The position numbers and the translations under genes are program-made. Positions 1-9,324 of a stretch of 61,074 nucleotides of DNA are shown here, piece by piece; positions within the stretch are counted from its first letter, which is position 1; each line of letters begins with the position of its first letter. The notes beneath the pieces were generated by a model, which did not search any database, had not been told where the DNA came from, and was given only the letters and a program-made list of their open reading frames with translations. The DNA comes from Methylocystis suflitae (lineage in GTDB: Bacteria > Pseudomonadota > Alphaproteobacteria > Rhizobiales > Beijerinckiaceae): assembly GCF_024448135.1 (NCBI RefSeq), contig NZ_JAMRYX010000080.1, forward strand, positions 1 to 61,074, read 5' to 3'.

Positions 1-2
1 CG

Positions 3-1166
<1,164 letters not shown>

Positions 1167-1193
1167 CCGCTGACGCGCGCTGAGAACATCAGT

Positions 1194-1230
1194 AGAGGGG
1201 CAGGAGCCGCGCTCCTGCCCCTTTGCTTTT
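1194..1230 (+). terminator. Rho-independent terminator of tuf
   Basis: A perfect 11-bp stem (1197-1207 pairing with 1211-1221) closes a 3-base loop and is followed by CTTTGCTTTT. It lies 28 bases after the tuf stop codon. Confidence 0.9.
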
Positions 1231-1274
1231 GGGGTGACCCGATTTCAGATCGCGGCAAGAGATTAAGTTCCGCC

Positions 1275-1844
1275 ATGATGCCTTCGATCGTCAAACTCGA
1301 ACAAACGCACAAGCGCTGGGCGACGATGTCGATCGCGACCGTCCGCATGCCGGACGGAAAACTGATCCTGCGCGACGTGGAGGATCACGGCTGCGCGGCC
1401 GCCGTGCTGCCCTACGATCCCGAGCGCAAGACGGCGCTGCTCGTCGAGCAGCTGCGCGCGCCGCTACTTGTGGTGGTCGGCGCGGCGCATTCGCTCGAAG
1501 CAATCGCCGGCCTCGTCGAGGGCGAGGATGACGCGGTCGCCACGGCGAAGCGCGAGGCGCTCGAAGAAGGCGGATTGCGGCTCGGCGCGCTTGAGCATGT
1601 CGCGACCGCCTGGTCCATGCCAGGCGTTTCGACCGAGCGCATGACGCTTTATCTCGCCGAATACCGGGCCGAGGATCGCGTCGGCGACGGCGGCGGGGTC
1701 GCGCATGAAGACGAAGAGGTTCGCGTCGTCGAATTAGGCTTGAAGGAACTCGCCGCATTGATGTCGGCGGACGGCTTCGTCGACATGAAAACGCTCGCGC
1801 TGATTCAGGCGTTGCGTCTTCGCCGCCCTGAACTCTTCGACTGA
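1275..1844 (+). CDS. Nudix hydrolase, ADP-ribose pyrophosphatase type
   Basis: This is a 189-residue Nudix hydrolase, probably acting on ADP-ribose or a nucleotide sugar in the cytosol. The Nudix box runs from about residue 79 (GLVEG...) through REALEEGG. It fits the consensus GX5EX7REUXEEXGU except that the first Glu is Asp. The following region (WSMPGVSTERMTLYLAEY) resembles the NudF/NudK subfamily. Two adjacent ATG codons (1275, 1278) open the frame, and an ATG at 1338 is a possible shorter start. The gene stands alone after the tuf terminator. The substrate cannot be fixed from sequence. Confidence 0.85.
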   Translation: MMPSIVKLEQTHKRWATMSIATVRMPDGKLILRDVEDHGCAAAVLPYDPERKTALLVEQLRAPLLVVVGAAHSLEAIAGLVEGEDDAVATAKREALEEGGLRLGALEHVATAWSMPGVSTERMTLYLAEYRAEDRVGDGGGVAHEDEEVRVVELGLKELAALMSADGFVDMKTLALIQALRLRRPELFD

Positions 1845-1899
1845 CGTATGTCGACTGAATGGCTGACGTAAGCCCACAAATGCGAAGTGGCGGTGGACT

Positions 1900-2208
1900 C
1901 TAGCAGCTTCCGCCGCTGACCCCCGGTGCGAGCCGCAGCGCGTCGCAGAGATTGCGCGCCTGGAAGTCGTCCATCATCTTTCGAGTGATGACGCTCGTTG
2001 AGCCCGGCACTTGCATGACGGGCGTTGGCGCGCCCGTCGGTCCGGTCACATAGTCGGCGAAATAGCCGTCGTTAGCATATGGCGGCGGCGGCGCGACGCG
2101 ATGAACCCGGGCGTGTGCGCCGCGCACGCGCGGGTCAGCCGCCGCGGCGGTTGTCAGACCAACCGTGGCGAGGACGATGAGCAGAAATAGGGCGACAGCC
2201 TTGCGCAT
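1900..2208 (-). CDS. Small secreted protein resembling the start of a TonB-receptor plug
   Basis: A 102-residue protein with a clear signal peptide (charged MRK, hydrophobic core, cleavage near AAAA-DP). A short proline-rich linker follows. The last 35 residues (STSVITRKMMDD through DALRLAPGVS) read like the beginning of a TonB-dependent receptor plug domain, where DALRxxPGV is typical. There is no barrel: the frame stops soon after PGVSGGSC. A strong Shine-Dalgarno sequence (AGGAGG, 9 bases upstream of the ATG) argues for a real gene and not a degraded fragment. It could be a plug-only periplasmic protein or a remnant; its function is unknown. Confidence 0.7.
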   Translation of the reverse strand: MRKAVALFLLIVLATVGLTTAAAADPRVRGAHARVHRVAPPPPYANDGYFADYVTGPTGAPTPVMQVPGSTSVITRKMMDDFQARNLCDALRLAPGVSGGSC

Positions 2209-2316
2209 GGCCTTGTCCTCCTGCCCGAAACATATAGGGATCCGGTGTCACAAGGAAGCAGGCCGGCGAACGCCGGTAAAAGGCCGTGTAAGGCGGCCGC
2301 CTTGCCTGGCGTCAGC

Positions 2317-2529
2317 TCAGGCGGCGAGTTCCTCGCCCAGAAGCACCGCGGGCAGGCGGCGCTCGTCGAGGCGCTCGACCGTGGCCGTCGGCTGCTGAGC
2401 GAACTGCTCGACTTCCAGCGCCGCGGCGACGGCGGAAATGCCGATCTCGCGGTAAAGCCGCGCGAGAAGGTCATGGGGATGGCCGCCGGATTGGGGCTCG
2501 TTAAACTCGACGGAATACTTGTCGGACAT
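2317..2529 (-). CDS. Conserved-looking small hypothetical protein
   Basis: A 70-residue acidic cytosolic protein with no signal peptide or membrane segment. It starts at ATG 2529 (MSDKYSVEF) and contains a probable helix (DLLARLYREIGISAVAAALEV). The composition looks like real protein and the gene fills a slot of its own, upstream of the secreted mini-protein on the same strand. The Shine-Dalgarno match is weak. I recognise no domain. Confidence 0.55.
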   Translation of the reverse strand: MSDKYSVEFNEPQSGGHPHDLLARLYREIGISAVAAALEVEQFAQQPTATVERLDERRLPAVLLGEELAA

Positions 2530-2736
2530 GGGTGCGCTCGACGACAGGAGGGGAACACAAGGGACGTTTTCCTAGGATTGTCCTCGGCAAGTTAACGAGC
2601 CGCTAAGGAACCGGCGCGGAGGCGGCGTCCGCCCGACTTTTTTTCAAATGCGCGAGAGCCGTTGCATTCGCCGTGAAATTGCGAAAAATGCGGCTGAGCC
2701 GCCCCGTGGCGGCGGTCACGCGAGTCTCTTGAACTG

Positions 2737-3513
2737 ATGCGACGTCATCTTCCGCCCGAACCCTGGTCGAAAGTCGCGCTTTGGAGCCGACGGTTCGCGA
2801 TTTTCGCCGCGACTGTGGCGATTTTGGCCATCCTTCTGGGGCGACTTGGCGCCCTTGACCCGGCGTCGGCGCTCGCGTCGCTTGGCGGGGCCATGGCCTT
2901 GGCGCTGATCGCGCTGCTTTTGTTTTGCGCCGCTTGCAGCGTGATTTGGCGGACAGGACGGCGCGGGGCGGGCGCCGCGGCGACCGCGTTCGTCATCGCG
3001 GCGTTGACGCTGGGATACCCCGCATATCTCGCGTTCGAGGCGGTGCGTCTGCCGGTGCTTTCCGACATTTCGACGGACGTCGCCGATCCGCCCTTTTTCT
3101 CCTTCTCCAAAGCCGCCTTCGAGGCGCGCAGCGGCTTCCAGCCTCCTGGCCTCCCGTCCCGCGCGCGGGAGACGCAGCGGCCGGCCTATCCGGACGTCGA
3201 ACCGATCGTCGTCGATCTGGACACGGACGAGGCCTTTGCTCTGGTGCTGAAAACGGCCAAAGCCCGCGGATGGACGCTTGTCGACAAGCGGCCGCCGGGC
3301 GGACGCAGCGGCGACGGTCATATCGACTTCATCGACAAAACGCTCGTCATGGGATTTGACGACGACATCACGGTCCGCTTCAAGCCGCTGCCCGGCCAGA
3401 CGCGCATCGATCTACGCTCGGCGTCGCGTTACGGACGCCATGATTTTGGCGTGAACGCCAAAAGAATCACCGCTTTCGCCGAGGAACTACAGTCGCAACT
3501 CGACGCGCGCTAG
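2737..3513 (+). CDS. DUF1499 membrane protein
   Basis: A 258-residue protein with three predicted membrane segments in the first ~105 residues, followed by a soluble domain. That domain (from about residue 118: PPFFSFSKAAFEARSG..., ending RSASRYGRHDFGVNAKRI) is the DUF1499 fold, which is widespread in Proteobacteria and of unknown function. The start ATG 2737 follows a non-coding gap of about 200 bases with a poor ribosome-binding site. pdhA follows on the same strand, but the 94-base gap and different role give no sign of functional coupling. Confidence 0.85.
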   Translation: MRRHLPPEPWSKVALWSRRFAIFAATVAILAILLGRLGALDPASALASLGGAMALALIALLLFCAACSVIWRTGRRGAGAAATAFVIAALTLGYPAYLAFEAVRLPVLSDISTDVADPPFFSFSKAAFEARSGFQPPGLPSRARETQRPAYPDVEPIVVDLDTDEAFALVLKTAKARGWTLVDKRPPGGRSGDGHIDFIDKTLVMGFDDDITVRFKPLPGQTRIDLRSASRYGRHDFGVNAKRITAFAEELQSQLDAR

Positions 3514-3607
3514 CGCGCTCCCCAAATTGAAAGGCAGGCGAGACGCTCGTGTTCGGCGGCGTCTTGCATTACTCTGCACGGCAAAGCTTAGCGACGGGAG
3601 CGGTGAA

Positions 3608-4612
3608 ATGGTCGAGGAAAGCGGCGGCGGCGCGGCAGCCGCGTCAACAGTCCCGCCTTTCACTCGCGAGCAAGAACTCACCGCCTTTCGCGACATGCTG
3701 CTCATCCGGCGGTTCGAGGAAAAAGCCGGACAGCTGTACGGCATGGGCGTCATCGGCGGATTCTGCCACCTCTACATCGGCCAGGAAGCCGTGGTCGTCG
3801 GCGTCAAGATGGCGGCCCGCAACGGCGACCAGTTCACCACGAGCTACCGCGACCACGGACATATGCTCGCCTCAGGAATGGAGCCCAGGCGCGTCATGGC
3901 GGAGCTCGCCGGAAAGCGCGGCGGCTATTCCAAGGGCAAGGGCGGCTCGATGCACATGTTTTCGCGCGAAGCGAATTTCTACGGCGGGCACGGCATCGTC
4001 GGCGCGCCGGCGCCGATCGGCGCGGGGGTGGCCTTCGCCAACGCCTATCGCGGCGACGGGCGCGTGTCCCTGACGTTTTTCGGCGAAGGCGCCTCCAACC
4101 AGGGCCAGGTCTATGAGGCCTTCAACATGGCGGCGCTCTGGAAGCTGCCGGTGGTCTTCATCGTCGAGAACAACCGCTATGCGATGGGCACGGAGATCTC
4201 CCGCGCCTCCGCGCAGATCGACTTTTCGAAGCGCGGCGCGGCGTTCGCAATCCCCGGCAAGCAGATCGATGGCATGGACGTGCGCATCGTCAAGGCGACA
4301 GCGGACGAAGCGATCGAATGGTGCCGCGCCGGCAAGGGCCCCTATCTCATAGAGGCGCAGACTTATCGCTATCGCGGCCACTCGATGTCCGATCCCGCGA
4401 AATATCGCTCCAAGGAAGAAGTCCAGAAGATGCGCGAGGAGCATGATCCGATCGAGCAAGTCCGCGCGCGGCTGATCGCCGACGGCGTCAGCGAGGACGA
4501 ACTCAAGAAGATCGACGCCAATGCGCGCAAGATCGTCGCCGAAGCCGCCGATTTCGCCACTGCGGACAAGGAGCCGGATCCGAGCGAGTTGTGGACGGAC
4601 GTTCTGGCGTGA
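3608..4612 (+). CDS. pdhA: Pyruvate dehydrogenase E1 component, alpha subunit
   Basis: The E1 alpha subunit decarboxylates pyruvate with thiamine diphosphate, together with PdhB. I start it at ATG 3608 (334 residues), which has GGGAG just upstream; the frame is open further back from a TTG at 3527. The family landmarks are present: LIRRFEEKAGQLYGMG, the cofactor region FFGEGASNQG through VENNRYAMGT, and the phosphorylation-loop-like region YRYRGHSMSDP. The length is normal. pdhB follows 12 bases later, so the two are one transcription unit. Confidence 0.96.
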   Translation: MVEESGGGAAAASTVPPFTREQELTAFRDMLLIRRFEEKAGQLYGMGVIGGFCHLYIGQEAVVVGVKMAARNGDQFTTSYRDHGHMLASGMEPRRVMAELAGKRGGYSKGKGGSMHMFSREANFYGGHGIVGAPAPIGAGVAFANAYRGDGRVSLTFFGEGASNQGQVYEAFNMAALWKLPVVFIVENNRYAMGTEISRASAQIDFSKRGAAFAIPGKQIDGMDVRIVKATADEAIEWCRAGKGPYLIEAQTYRYRGHSMSDPAKYRSKEEVQKMREEHDPIEQVRARLIADGVSEDELKKIDANARKIVAEAADFATADKEPDPSELWTDVLA

Positions 4613-4624
4613 GGGATTGAATCA

Positions 4625-6094
4625 ATGACCGTCAATGTCCTCATGCCCGCGCTGTCTCCCACGATGGAGCAGGGCAAGCTCGCCAAATGGCTCAAAAGCG
4701 AAGGCGACTCGGTGAAAGCCGGCGACGTCATCGCCGAGATCGAGACCGACAAGGCCACGATGGAGGTCGAGGCGGTCGACGAGGGCGTGCTGGCGCGCAT
4801 CCTCGTGCCCGGCGGCACCGAGAATGTCGCCGTCAACACGCCGATCGCGGTGATCGCCGAGGAGGGCGAGGAGGTCGCCGACACGGCTGACCACGCGCCG
4901 GCCGATCGCGTCGGCGAAGAGGACAAGGCGCAAAAGCAGGCTGAAGCCGCCCCACCGGTTCCAGGCCAGACCGCGCCGCAGGACGAACCCGGCGAAGCCA
5001 ACAAGGCCGCGACCAAAGCCGCGGTCGAGGCTGCGACTCCCGCGCCCAAGGCGACGAGCGTCGCCGAGCAGCCGTCTCCGCGCGTCGCGCCGGAGGTGCC
5101 CGAAGGCACGACGATGGTGTCGATGACCATGCGCGAAGCCTTGCGCGACGCCATGGCCGAAGAGATGCGGCGCGATCCGAGCGTCTTCGTGATCGGCGAG
5201 GAGGTCGCCGAATATCAGGGCGCCTATAAGGTCACGCAAGGCCTTCTGCAGGAATTCGGCGCGAGGCGCGTCGTCGATACGCCCATCACCGAATATGGTT
5301 TCGCGGGCGTTGGCGTCGGCGCGGCCTTCGCCGGGCTGCGGCCGATCGTCGAATTCATGACCTTCAATTTTTCGATGCAGGCCATCGACCACATCGTCAA
5401 TTCGGCCGCGAAGACGCTTTACATGTCCGGCGGACAGATCAACTGTCCGATCGTGTTCCGCGGACCGAACGGCGCCGCGGCGCGCGTCGCCGCGCAGCAC
5501 AGCCAGGACTATTCCGCCTGGTATTCGCAGGTGCCGGGACTGATCGTGATTGCGCCGTCAAACGCCAGCGACGCGAAAGGCCTGCTGAAGGCCGCGATCC
5601 GCAACGACAATCCGGTCGTGTTTCTTGAAAATGAGATTCTCTACGGCAAGACGTCGGAAGTGCCGGCGCTCGAGGATTTCGTCCTGCCGATCGGCAAGGC
5701 GCGCATCGCCCGGCCCGGCAAGGACGTGACGCTCGTCTCCTTCTCGATCGGCATGACCTATGCGCTGCAGGCCGCCGAGCAACTCGCCAAAGAGGGGATC
5801 GACGCCGAGGTGATCGATTTGCGCACGCTGCGGCCGATGGATGCGGCGACGATCATCGAGTCGGTGAAGAAGACGGGCCGCTGCGTCGCGGTCGAGGAAG
5901 GCTGGCCGCAGTGTGGAATATCGGCCGAGATCGCGATGCGCGTGCAGCAGGAAGCCTTCGACTATCTCGACGCGCCGGTGCTGCGCGTCACCGGCAAGGA
6001 CACGCCGATGCCTTACGCCGCTAATCTGGAAAAACTGGCTTTGCCGAGCGTGGCGGATGTCGTCGCGGCGGCGAAGGCGGTTATGTATCGGTGA
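4625..6094 (+). CDS. pdhB: Pyruvate dehydrogenase E1 beta with N-terminal lipoyl domain
   Basis: A 489-residue fusion. Residues 1-80 are a lipoyl domain with the lipoylated Lys at about 43 (ETDKATME). An Ala/Pro/Glu-rich linker runs to about residue 160, followed by a complete E1 beta transketolase-like domain ([11 protein letters not shown] to the C-terminus). E1 beta with its own lipoyl domain is known in alphaproteobacteria, where E2 normally carries one as well. Here the E2 at 8349-9284 has none, so this is the only lipoyl domain visible at the locus. The gene lies 12 bases after pdhA. Confidence 0.96.
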   Translation: MTVNVLMPALSPTMEQGKLAKWLKSEGDSVKAGDVIAEIETDKATMEVEAVDEGVLARILVPGGTENVAVNTPIAVIAEEGEEVADTADHAPADRVGEEDKAQKQAEAAPPVPGQTAPQDEPGEANKAATKAAVEAATPAPKATSVAEQPSPRVAPEVPEGTTMVSMTMREALRDAMAEEMRRDPSVFVIGEEVAEYQGAYKVTQGLLQEFGARRVVDTPITEYGFAGVGVGAAFAGLRPIVEFMTFNFSMQAIDHIVNSAAKTLYMSGGQINCPIVFRGPNGAAARVAAQHSQDYSAWYSQVPGLIVIAPSNASDAKGLLKAAIRNDNPVVFLENEILYGKTSEVPALEDFVLPIGKARIARPGKDVTLVSFSIGMTYALQAAEQLAKEGIDAEVIDLRTLRPMDAATIIESVKKTGRCVAVEEGWPQCGISAEIAMRVQQEAFDYLDAPVLRVTGKDTPMPYAANLEKLALPSVADVVAAAKAVMYR

Positions 6095-6450
6095 TTGATT
6101 GCGCAAAGACCGACGCATAGCAGACTGTCATTCCCGACGCGCGCAAAGCGCGCGATCGGGAATCCAGAGCAGAGCCAGTGTTTGTTGATTGGCTCTGGAT
6201 TCCCGGTCGGACCTTCGGTCCGCCGGGAATGACAGGCCCAAGCGAACGGATCAGCCGGATGCCGTATTATTCTCTTGAAGGCGCGCCGGGGCTGCGCGGC
6301 GTCGCAAGTCAATTGTGCGTGATGACGCGACTGCCTCGGACTCCGCTCACCGTCATTCATTTCCTGCCTCGATCCGAGAAGGGATGGTAGCCCTTTAAGA
6401 TTGTGCTTTTGCCATCCGCTCTGGCAGTATGCGTCGTCGGTGTCATTGCC
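6095..6450. other. Non-coding stretch after pdhB holding a nested inverted repeat
   Basis: 356 bases separate pdhB from the convergent TIR gene. The centre (6126-6234) is an inverted repeat listed separately. The remainder (6235-6450) shows no convincing gene, and the short open frames there run through the repeat. Confidence 0.6.
6126..6234. repeat. Nested inverted repeat, REP/MITE-like
   Basis: The 109-base element begins TGTCATTCCCG and ends CGGGAATGACA. The outer arms, about 45 bases each, are inverted copies of one another (left 6126-6170, right 6191-6234). Each arm also contains its own inner hairpin: CGCGC-AAA-GCGCG on the left and GGACC-TTC-GGTCC on the right. The inner stems differ in sequence but both keep pairing, as if structure is conserved rather than sequence. 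Extrapalindromic repeats of this sort are common between genes in alphaproteobacteria. I saw no second copy in the window. Confidence 0.8.
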
Positions 6451-7431
6451 CTATTTTTCGGGAGACTTCGGAGGACGCTGCTTCAAATGGAGCCGTGGTT
6501 CTCTGGGTTTTGAAGTAGGCGCCTCTTGTAATACGTGGACCATGTGCATCATTTCTTCGATTGCGTAATAGCTCTCTTTGTCGCCGACCATCTCCATGAA
6601 TGGGCCACGTCGCACCATCTCCAATGCCGAGAGAAAGCGCCGTTGCGCCTCTTTCGCCTTTGCGGTGTTCGCTCCCGTTGACGCTCGATACGCATCAACG
6701 CCAAGTTCGTAAAGCCATGGAAGATCATCTCGCAGAATACTTGCGAGCAACAGGAAACGCGTCGGGTCTTGTTCTCCTAGGTCCATCCTGTGAAGCATTT
6801 CATTCATCATCATCGGATGGAAACGAGGCCTCCGGCGACGCACGCGGGACGCGTCTTCGACAGTTTCTCGAAATCGCACATCAAGTCCGCGTATGCTCGC
6901 AACAAGCTCTTCGAGGACTTCATGCTGAGGCCTGTTTTGCTTTGCTGGAGTCGGATTTTTTGGAATATCTCCAACTTTCTTTTCCAAAACGGGCCACAGG
7001 GTTTCGAACAGATTTGGCAGCCGAGTTTCTGGCACTTTAATTTCTGAAAATTGATTGATCGAGTTGATCACATCACATAGTCCGTCCCGTTCGACCTTTT
7101 TAGCTTGAAACTGAGCGAGCGGGCCGGTGATATCTTTGAATTCGACGTCAAGAAGGAGCGGTATGACCCGGCCCTCCTGCATGAATTTTGCGAGCGCACC
7201 GGCTTCAAAAAGAATCCAAGGCGAGGCAATGTTCTCGCGTGTTATGCAGATGACGCCGAACTTGCTGGCTTCGAGTTCTTTTGCGACTTCGTTGGCCCAC
7301 CGGTCACCAGCTGCGATGTCGGAGTTTGAAAGCCATGGATCAACGTAGTGCAGCACCATCGGTAACCACTGGTGCACAGCCTGTGCGAATGCTTGGCTAC
7401 GCTCGCCGCTCCAGCTAATAAACAGCTTCAT
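6451..7431 (-). CDS. Stand-alone TIR-domain protein, possible NAD-cleaving defence effector
   Basis: A 326-residue protein. Residues 1-150 form a bacterial TIR domain that starts LFISWSGERS and contains ITRENIASPWILFEAGAL; Glu76 sits where TIR NADases have their catalytic Glu. The rest (about 170-326) is charged and mostly helical, with an Arg-rich stretch (RVRRRRPRF), and matches no domain I know. The start ATG has a good ribosome-binding site (AAGGAAGG). Base and codon use look less GC-rich than the neighbours, suggesting transfer. No second Thoeris- or CBASS-type partner gene is adjacent. NADase and defence roles are inferred from the family. Confidence 0.8.
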   Translation of the reverse strand: MKLFISWSGERSQAFAQAVHQWLPMVLHYVDPWLSNSDIAAGDRWANEVAKELEASKFGVICITRENIASPWILFEAGALAKFMQEGRVIPLLLDVEFKDITGPLAQFQAKKVERDGLCDVINSINQFSEIKVPETRLPNLFETLWPVLEKKVGDIPKNPTPAKQNRPQHEVLEELVASIRGLDVRFRETVEDASRVRRRRPRFHPMMMNEMLHRMDLGEQDPTRFLLLASILRDDLPWLYELGVDAYRASTGANTAKAKEAQRRFLSALEMVRRGPFMEMVGDKESYYAIEEMMHMVHVLQEAPTSKPREPRLHLKQRPPKSPEK

Positions 7432-7800
7432 TGACCTTCCTTAAAATATTAGCGCTGCCCGAATGAATCTTGCTTCATACGTTGATGCTGTTGCTTAGCA
7501 GCGGCCTGATCGCTATCCGAAGGCTCAATGATACAGGAGTAGAGAGTCGACTCAAAATGACCTCGCGATAATTAGAATTCGATTCCCCTGCTGAGACGTG
7601 GGAGGCGACATTCGCCCCAAGCCGACATGCTCTTGCGTGGGCGCTGACGGCGCTCGGTTAAGGCCGCCCACAAAGCGGGTCGCCTTGACGGAAGCGCCCC
7701 GGCCAGCGCCATAATCGGTCGGTCAGGTTGCCGGCTCGATGGATGAATGTGAGGAAGCGTCTCCGGCGGGCACCCCAATTGCGACCCTTCCGCCCCCGCG
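7432..7800. other. Non-coding stretch between TIR and DUF29 genes
   Basis: 369 bases without a convincing gene. The first ~130 bases are AT-richer and probably carry the TIR-gene promoter. The rest is GC-rich, with one short minus-strand open frame (7572-7778) of arginine/proline-rich shadow-like composition. I see no terminator or repeat. Confidence 0.5.
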
Positions 7801-8241
7801 CTACCCCTCCGGCCAGAAATCCTCGGCCATCATCTCATCGAAGGTCCAGGGGCACTGGGCGGGGAAAACCGAGGCGTCGAGGTCTGTTTCGCGCTGCGCG
7901 CCGATCCGCGCCTGACGATAGGCGAGCGCCGTCGCTTCAGTGACGACAGTTTTGAGGCTGGGATTGTCCGCAAGATGCGCGTCAATCGCGATTCGCTGCT
8001 CGTCGACGCTCAGCTTCCAGCTGCGCCCGCGCAGGCTGGGCTGAAAGCGCCATTTCAGCAAATGCACCATCAGGACGATGAGGCGGCTGACGAGCTCGCG
8101 TTTTTCGGTCTTGCCCAAGCTCTCCACCTCTTCGGCGATATGCTCAATATCCGCCTCGCTGAGCTTTCCGGCGCGCAGCAGCGCCGCCTGCTCATTGGCC
8201 CAGGCGTAAAAATCTTGGTCGTAAAGCTGGCTCGCGGCCAT
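7801..8241 (-). CDS. DUF29 family protein
   Basis: DUF29 proteins are small helical proteins of unknown function, frequent in Cyanobacteria and Alphaproteobacteria and often in mobile or toxin-rich regions. I place the start at ATG 8241 (146 residues): it gives the family's usual opening (LYDQDFYAWANEQAALLRAG) and has AAGGGA just upstream. An in-frame ATG at 8283 is possible. The conserved EEVESLGKTEKRELVSRL and WKLSVDEQR segments are intact. It is divergent from pdhC, whose start lies about 100 bases away. Confidence 0.85.
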   Translation of the reverse strand: MAASQLYDQDFYAWANEQAALLRAGKLSEADIEHIAEEVESLGKTEKRELVSRLIVLMVHLLKWRFQPSLRGRSWKLSVDEQRIAIDAHLADNPSLKTVVTEATALAYRQARIGAQRETDLDASVFPAQCPWTFDEMMAEDFWPEG

Positions 8242-8348
8242 TTTTCCCTTGGGGGATTTATTCGCTCGGCGCGGCGCGTTCATGGACTGCTCTCGGCAAG
8301 GCCTCTAATATATAGCGAACTTTCCGCCGCCAAAGGCGATTCCGCACG

Positions 8349-9284
8349 ATGAACGCTCCCGCTCGCTTCGCCCCCGGCGACCGTATCTTCGCTTCGCCTC
8401 TCGCGCGCCGTCTGGCGAAGGAGGGCGGACTCGATCTTTCCGCGCTCCAGGGCTCTGGCCCGCACGGCCGGATCATCGAGCGCGACGTGAAAACGGCGCT
8501 CGCGCGCGGAGAGACGTCGAAGGCGGCGCCGCTCGCCGCAGCGCCCTCGGCCGACGCGACTCGCAAATTCTTCGAGGCCGGGACTTTCGAGGAAATCCCG
8601 CACGACAATGTGCGCAAGGCGATCGCGCGGCGGCTGACGGAATCGATCCAGACCATTCCGCATTTCTATCTCAACGTCGACTGCGAGATCGACGCGCTGC
8701 TGCGCCTGCGCGAGGATTATAACGCCGCCGCGCCGCTCGGGTCGGACGGCAAACCGACATGGAAAACGTCGGTCAATGATTACGTCGTGAAGGCGCTCGC
8801 CATCGCGCTTCAACGCAAGCCCGAGGCGAATGTCACCTATACGCCGGACGCGCTGCTGCGCCACAAATCCTCCGATATCGGCGTCGCCGTGTCGATTCCC
8901 GGCGGACTTGTGACGCCCATCATCCGTAGCGCTGAGACGAAATCGGTTCGCGAGATTTCCGAGGAGATCAAGGAACTCGCCGGGCGCGCCCGCACGCGCA
9001 AGCTGAAGCCGCATGAATATGAAGGCGGCGTTTCGGCGGTGTCGAATCTTGGCATGTATGGCGTGCAGAGCTTCACCGCGGTGATCAATCCGCCGCAGTC
9101 GACGATCCTGGCGGTCGGGCAGGGCGAGCAGCGCATGATCGTGAAGAATGGCGCGCCCGTTGTGGCGACAATGATGAGCGTGACGCTGTCCTGCGATCAT
9201 CGCGCCGTCGACGGCGCGCTCGGCGCCGAGCTATTGGCCGAATTCAAACATGTCATCGGACATCCGGCGATGATGTTCGCGTGA
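8349..9284 (+). CDS. pdhC: Dihydrolipoamide acetyltransferase (PDH E2) lacking a lipoyl domain
   Basis: E2 transfers acetyl from lipoamide to CoA and forms the core of the complex. This 311-residue protein has a peripheral-subunit-binding domain (about 13-48, ASPLARRLAKE...GPHGRIIERDV) and a full acetyltransferase domain with the catalytic motif SCDHRAVDG (His284). The 80-residue lipoyl domain expected in front is absent. The frame is closed by a TAG at 8313 and the DUF29 gene occupies the DNA upstream, so nothing was overlooked. Acetyl groups must presumably arrive on the PdhB lipoyl domain. A normal alphaproteobacterial E2 has about 420-450 residues. Confidence 0.93.
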   Translation: MNAPARFAPGDRIFASPLARRLAKEGGLDLSALQGSGPHGRIIERDVKTALARGETSKAAPLAAAPSADATRKFFEAGTFEEIPHDNVRKAIARRLTESIQTIPHFYLNVDCEIDALLRLREDYNAAAPLGSDGKPTWKTSVNDYVVKALAIALQRKPEANVTYTPDALLRHKSSDIGVAVSIPGGLVTPIIRSAETKSVREISEEIKELAGRARTRKLKPHEYEGGVSAVSNLGMYGVQSFTAVINPPQSTILAVGQGEQRMIVKNGAPVVATMMSVTLSCDHRAVDGALGAELLAEFKHVIGHPAMMFA

Positions 9285-9324
9285 GAGCACGATTTGAGAT
9301 CGCAGAGCGTCGGGCTGACCGGGC

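Noticed and set aside
2617-2645. Short GGCGG/CCGCC hairpin followed by seven T residues
   Set aside because: It resembles a plus-strand terminator but no plus-strand gene ends before it; the flanking gene is on the minus strand.
6178-6390. Plus-strand open frame of 70 codons after pdhB
   Set aside because: It reads through the right arm of the inverted repeat and resembles no protein.
7572-7778. Minus-strand open frame of 68 codons between the TIR and DUF29 genes
   Set aside because: Arg/Pro-rich composition, no family likeness, no good ribosome-binding site.
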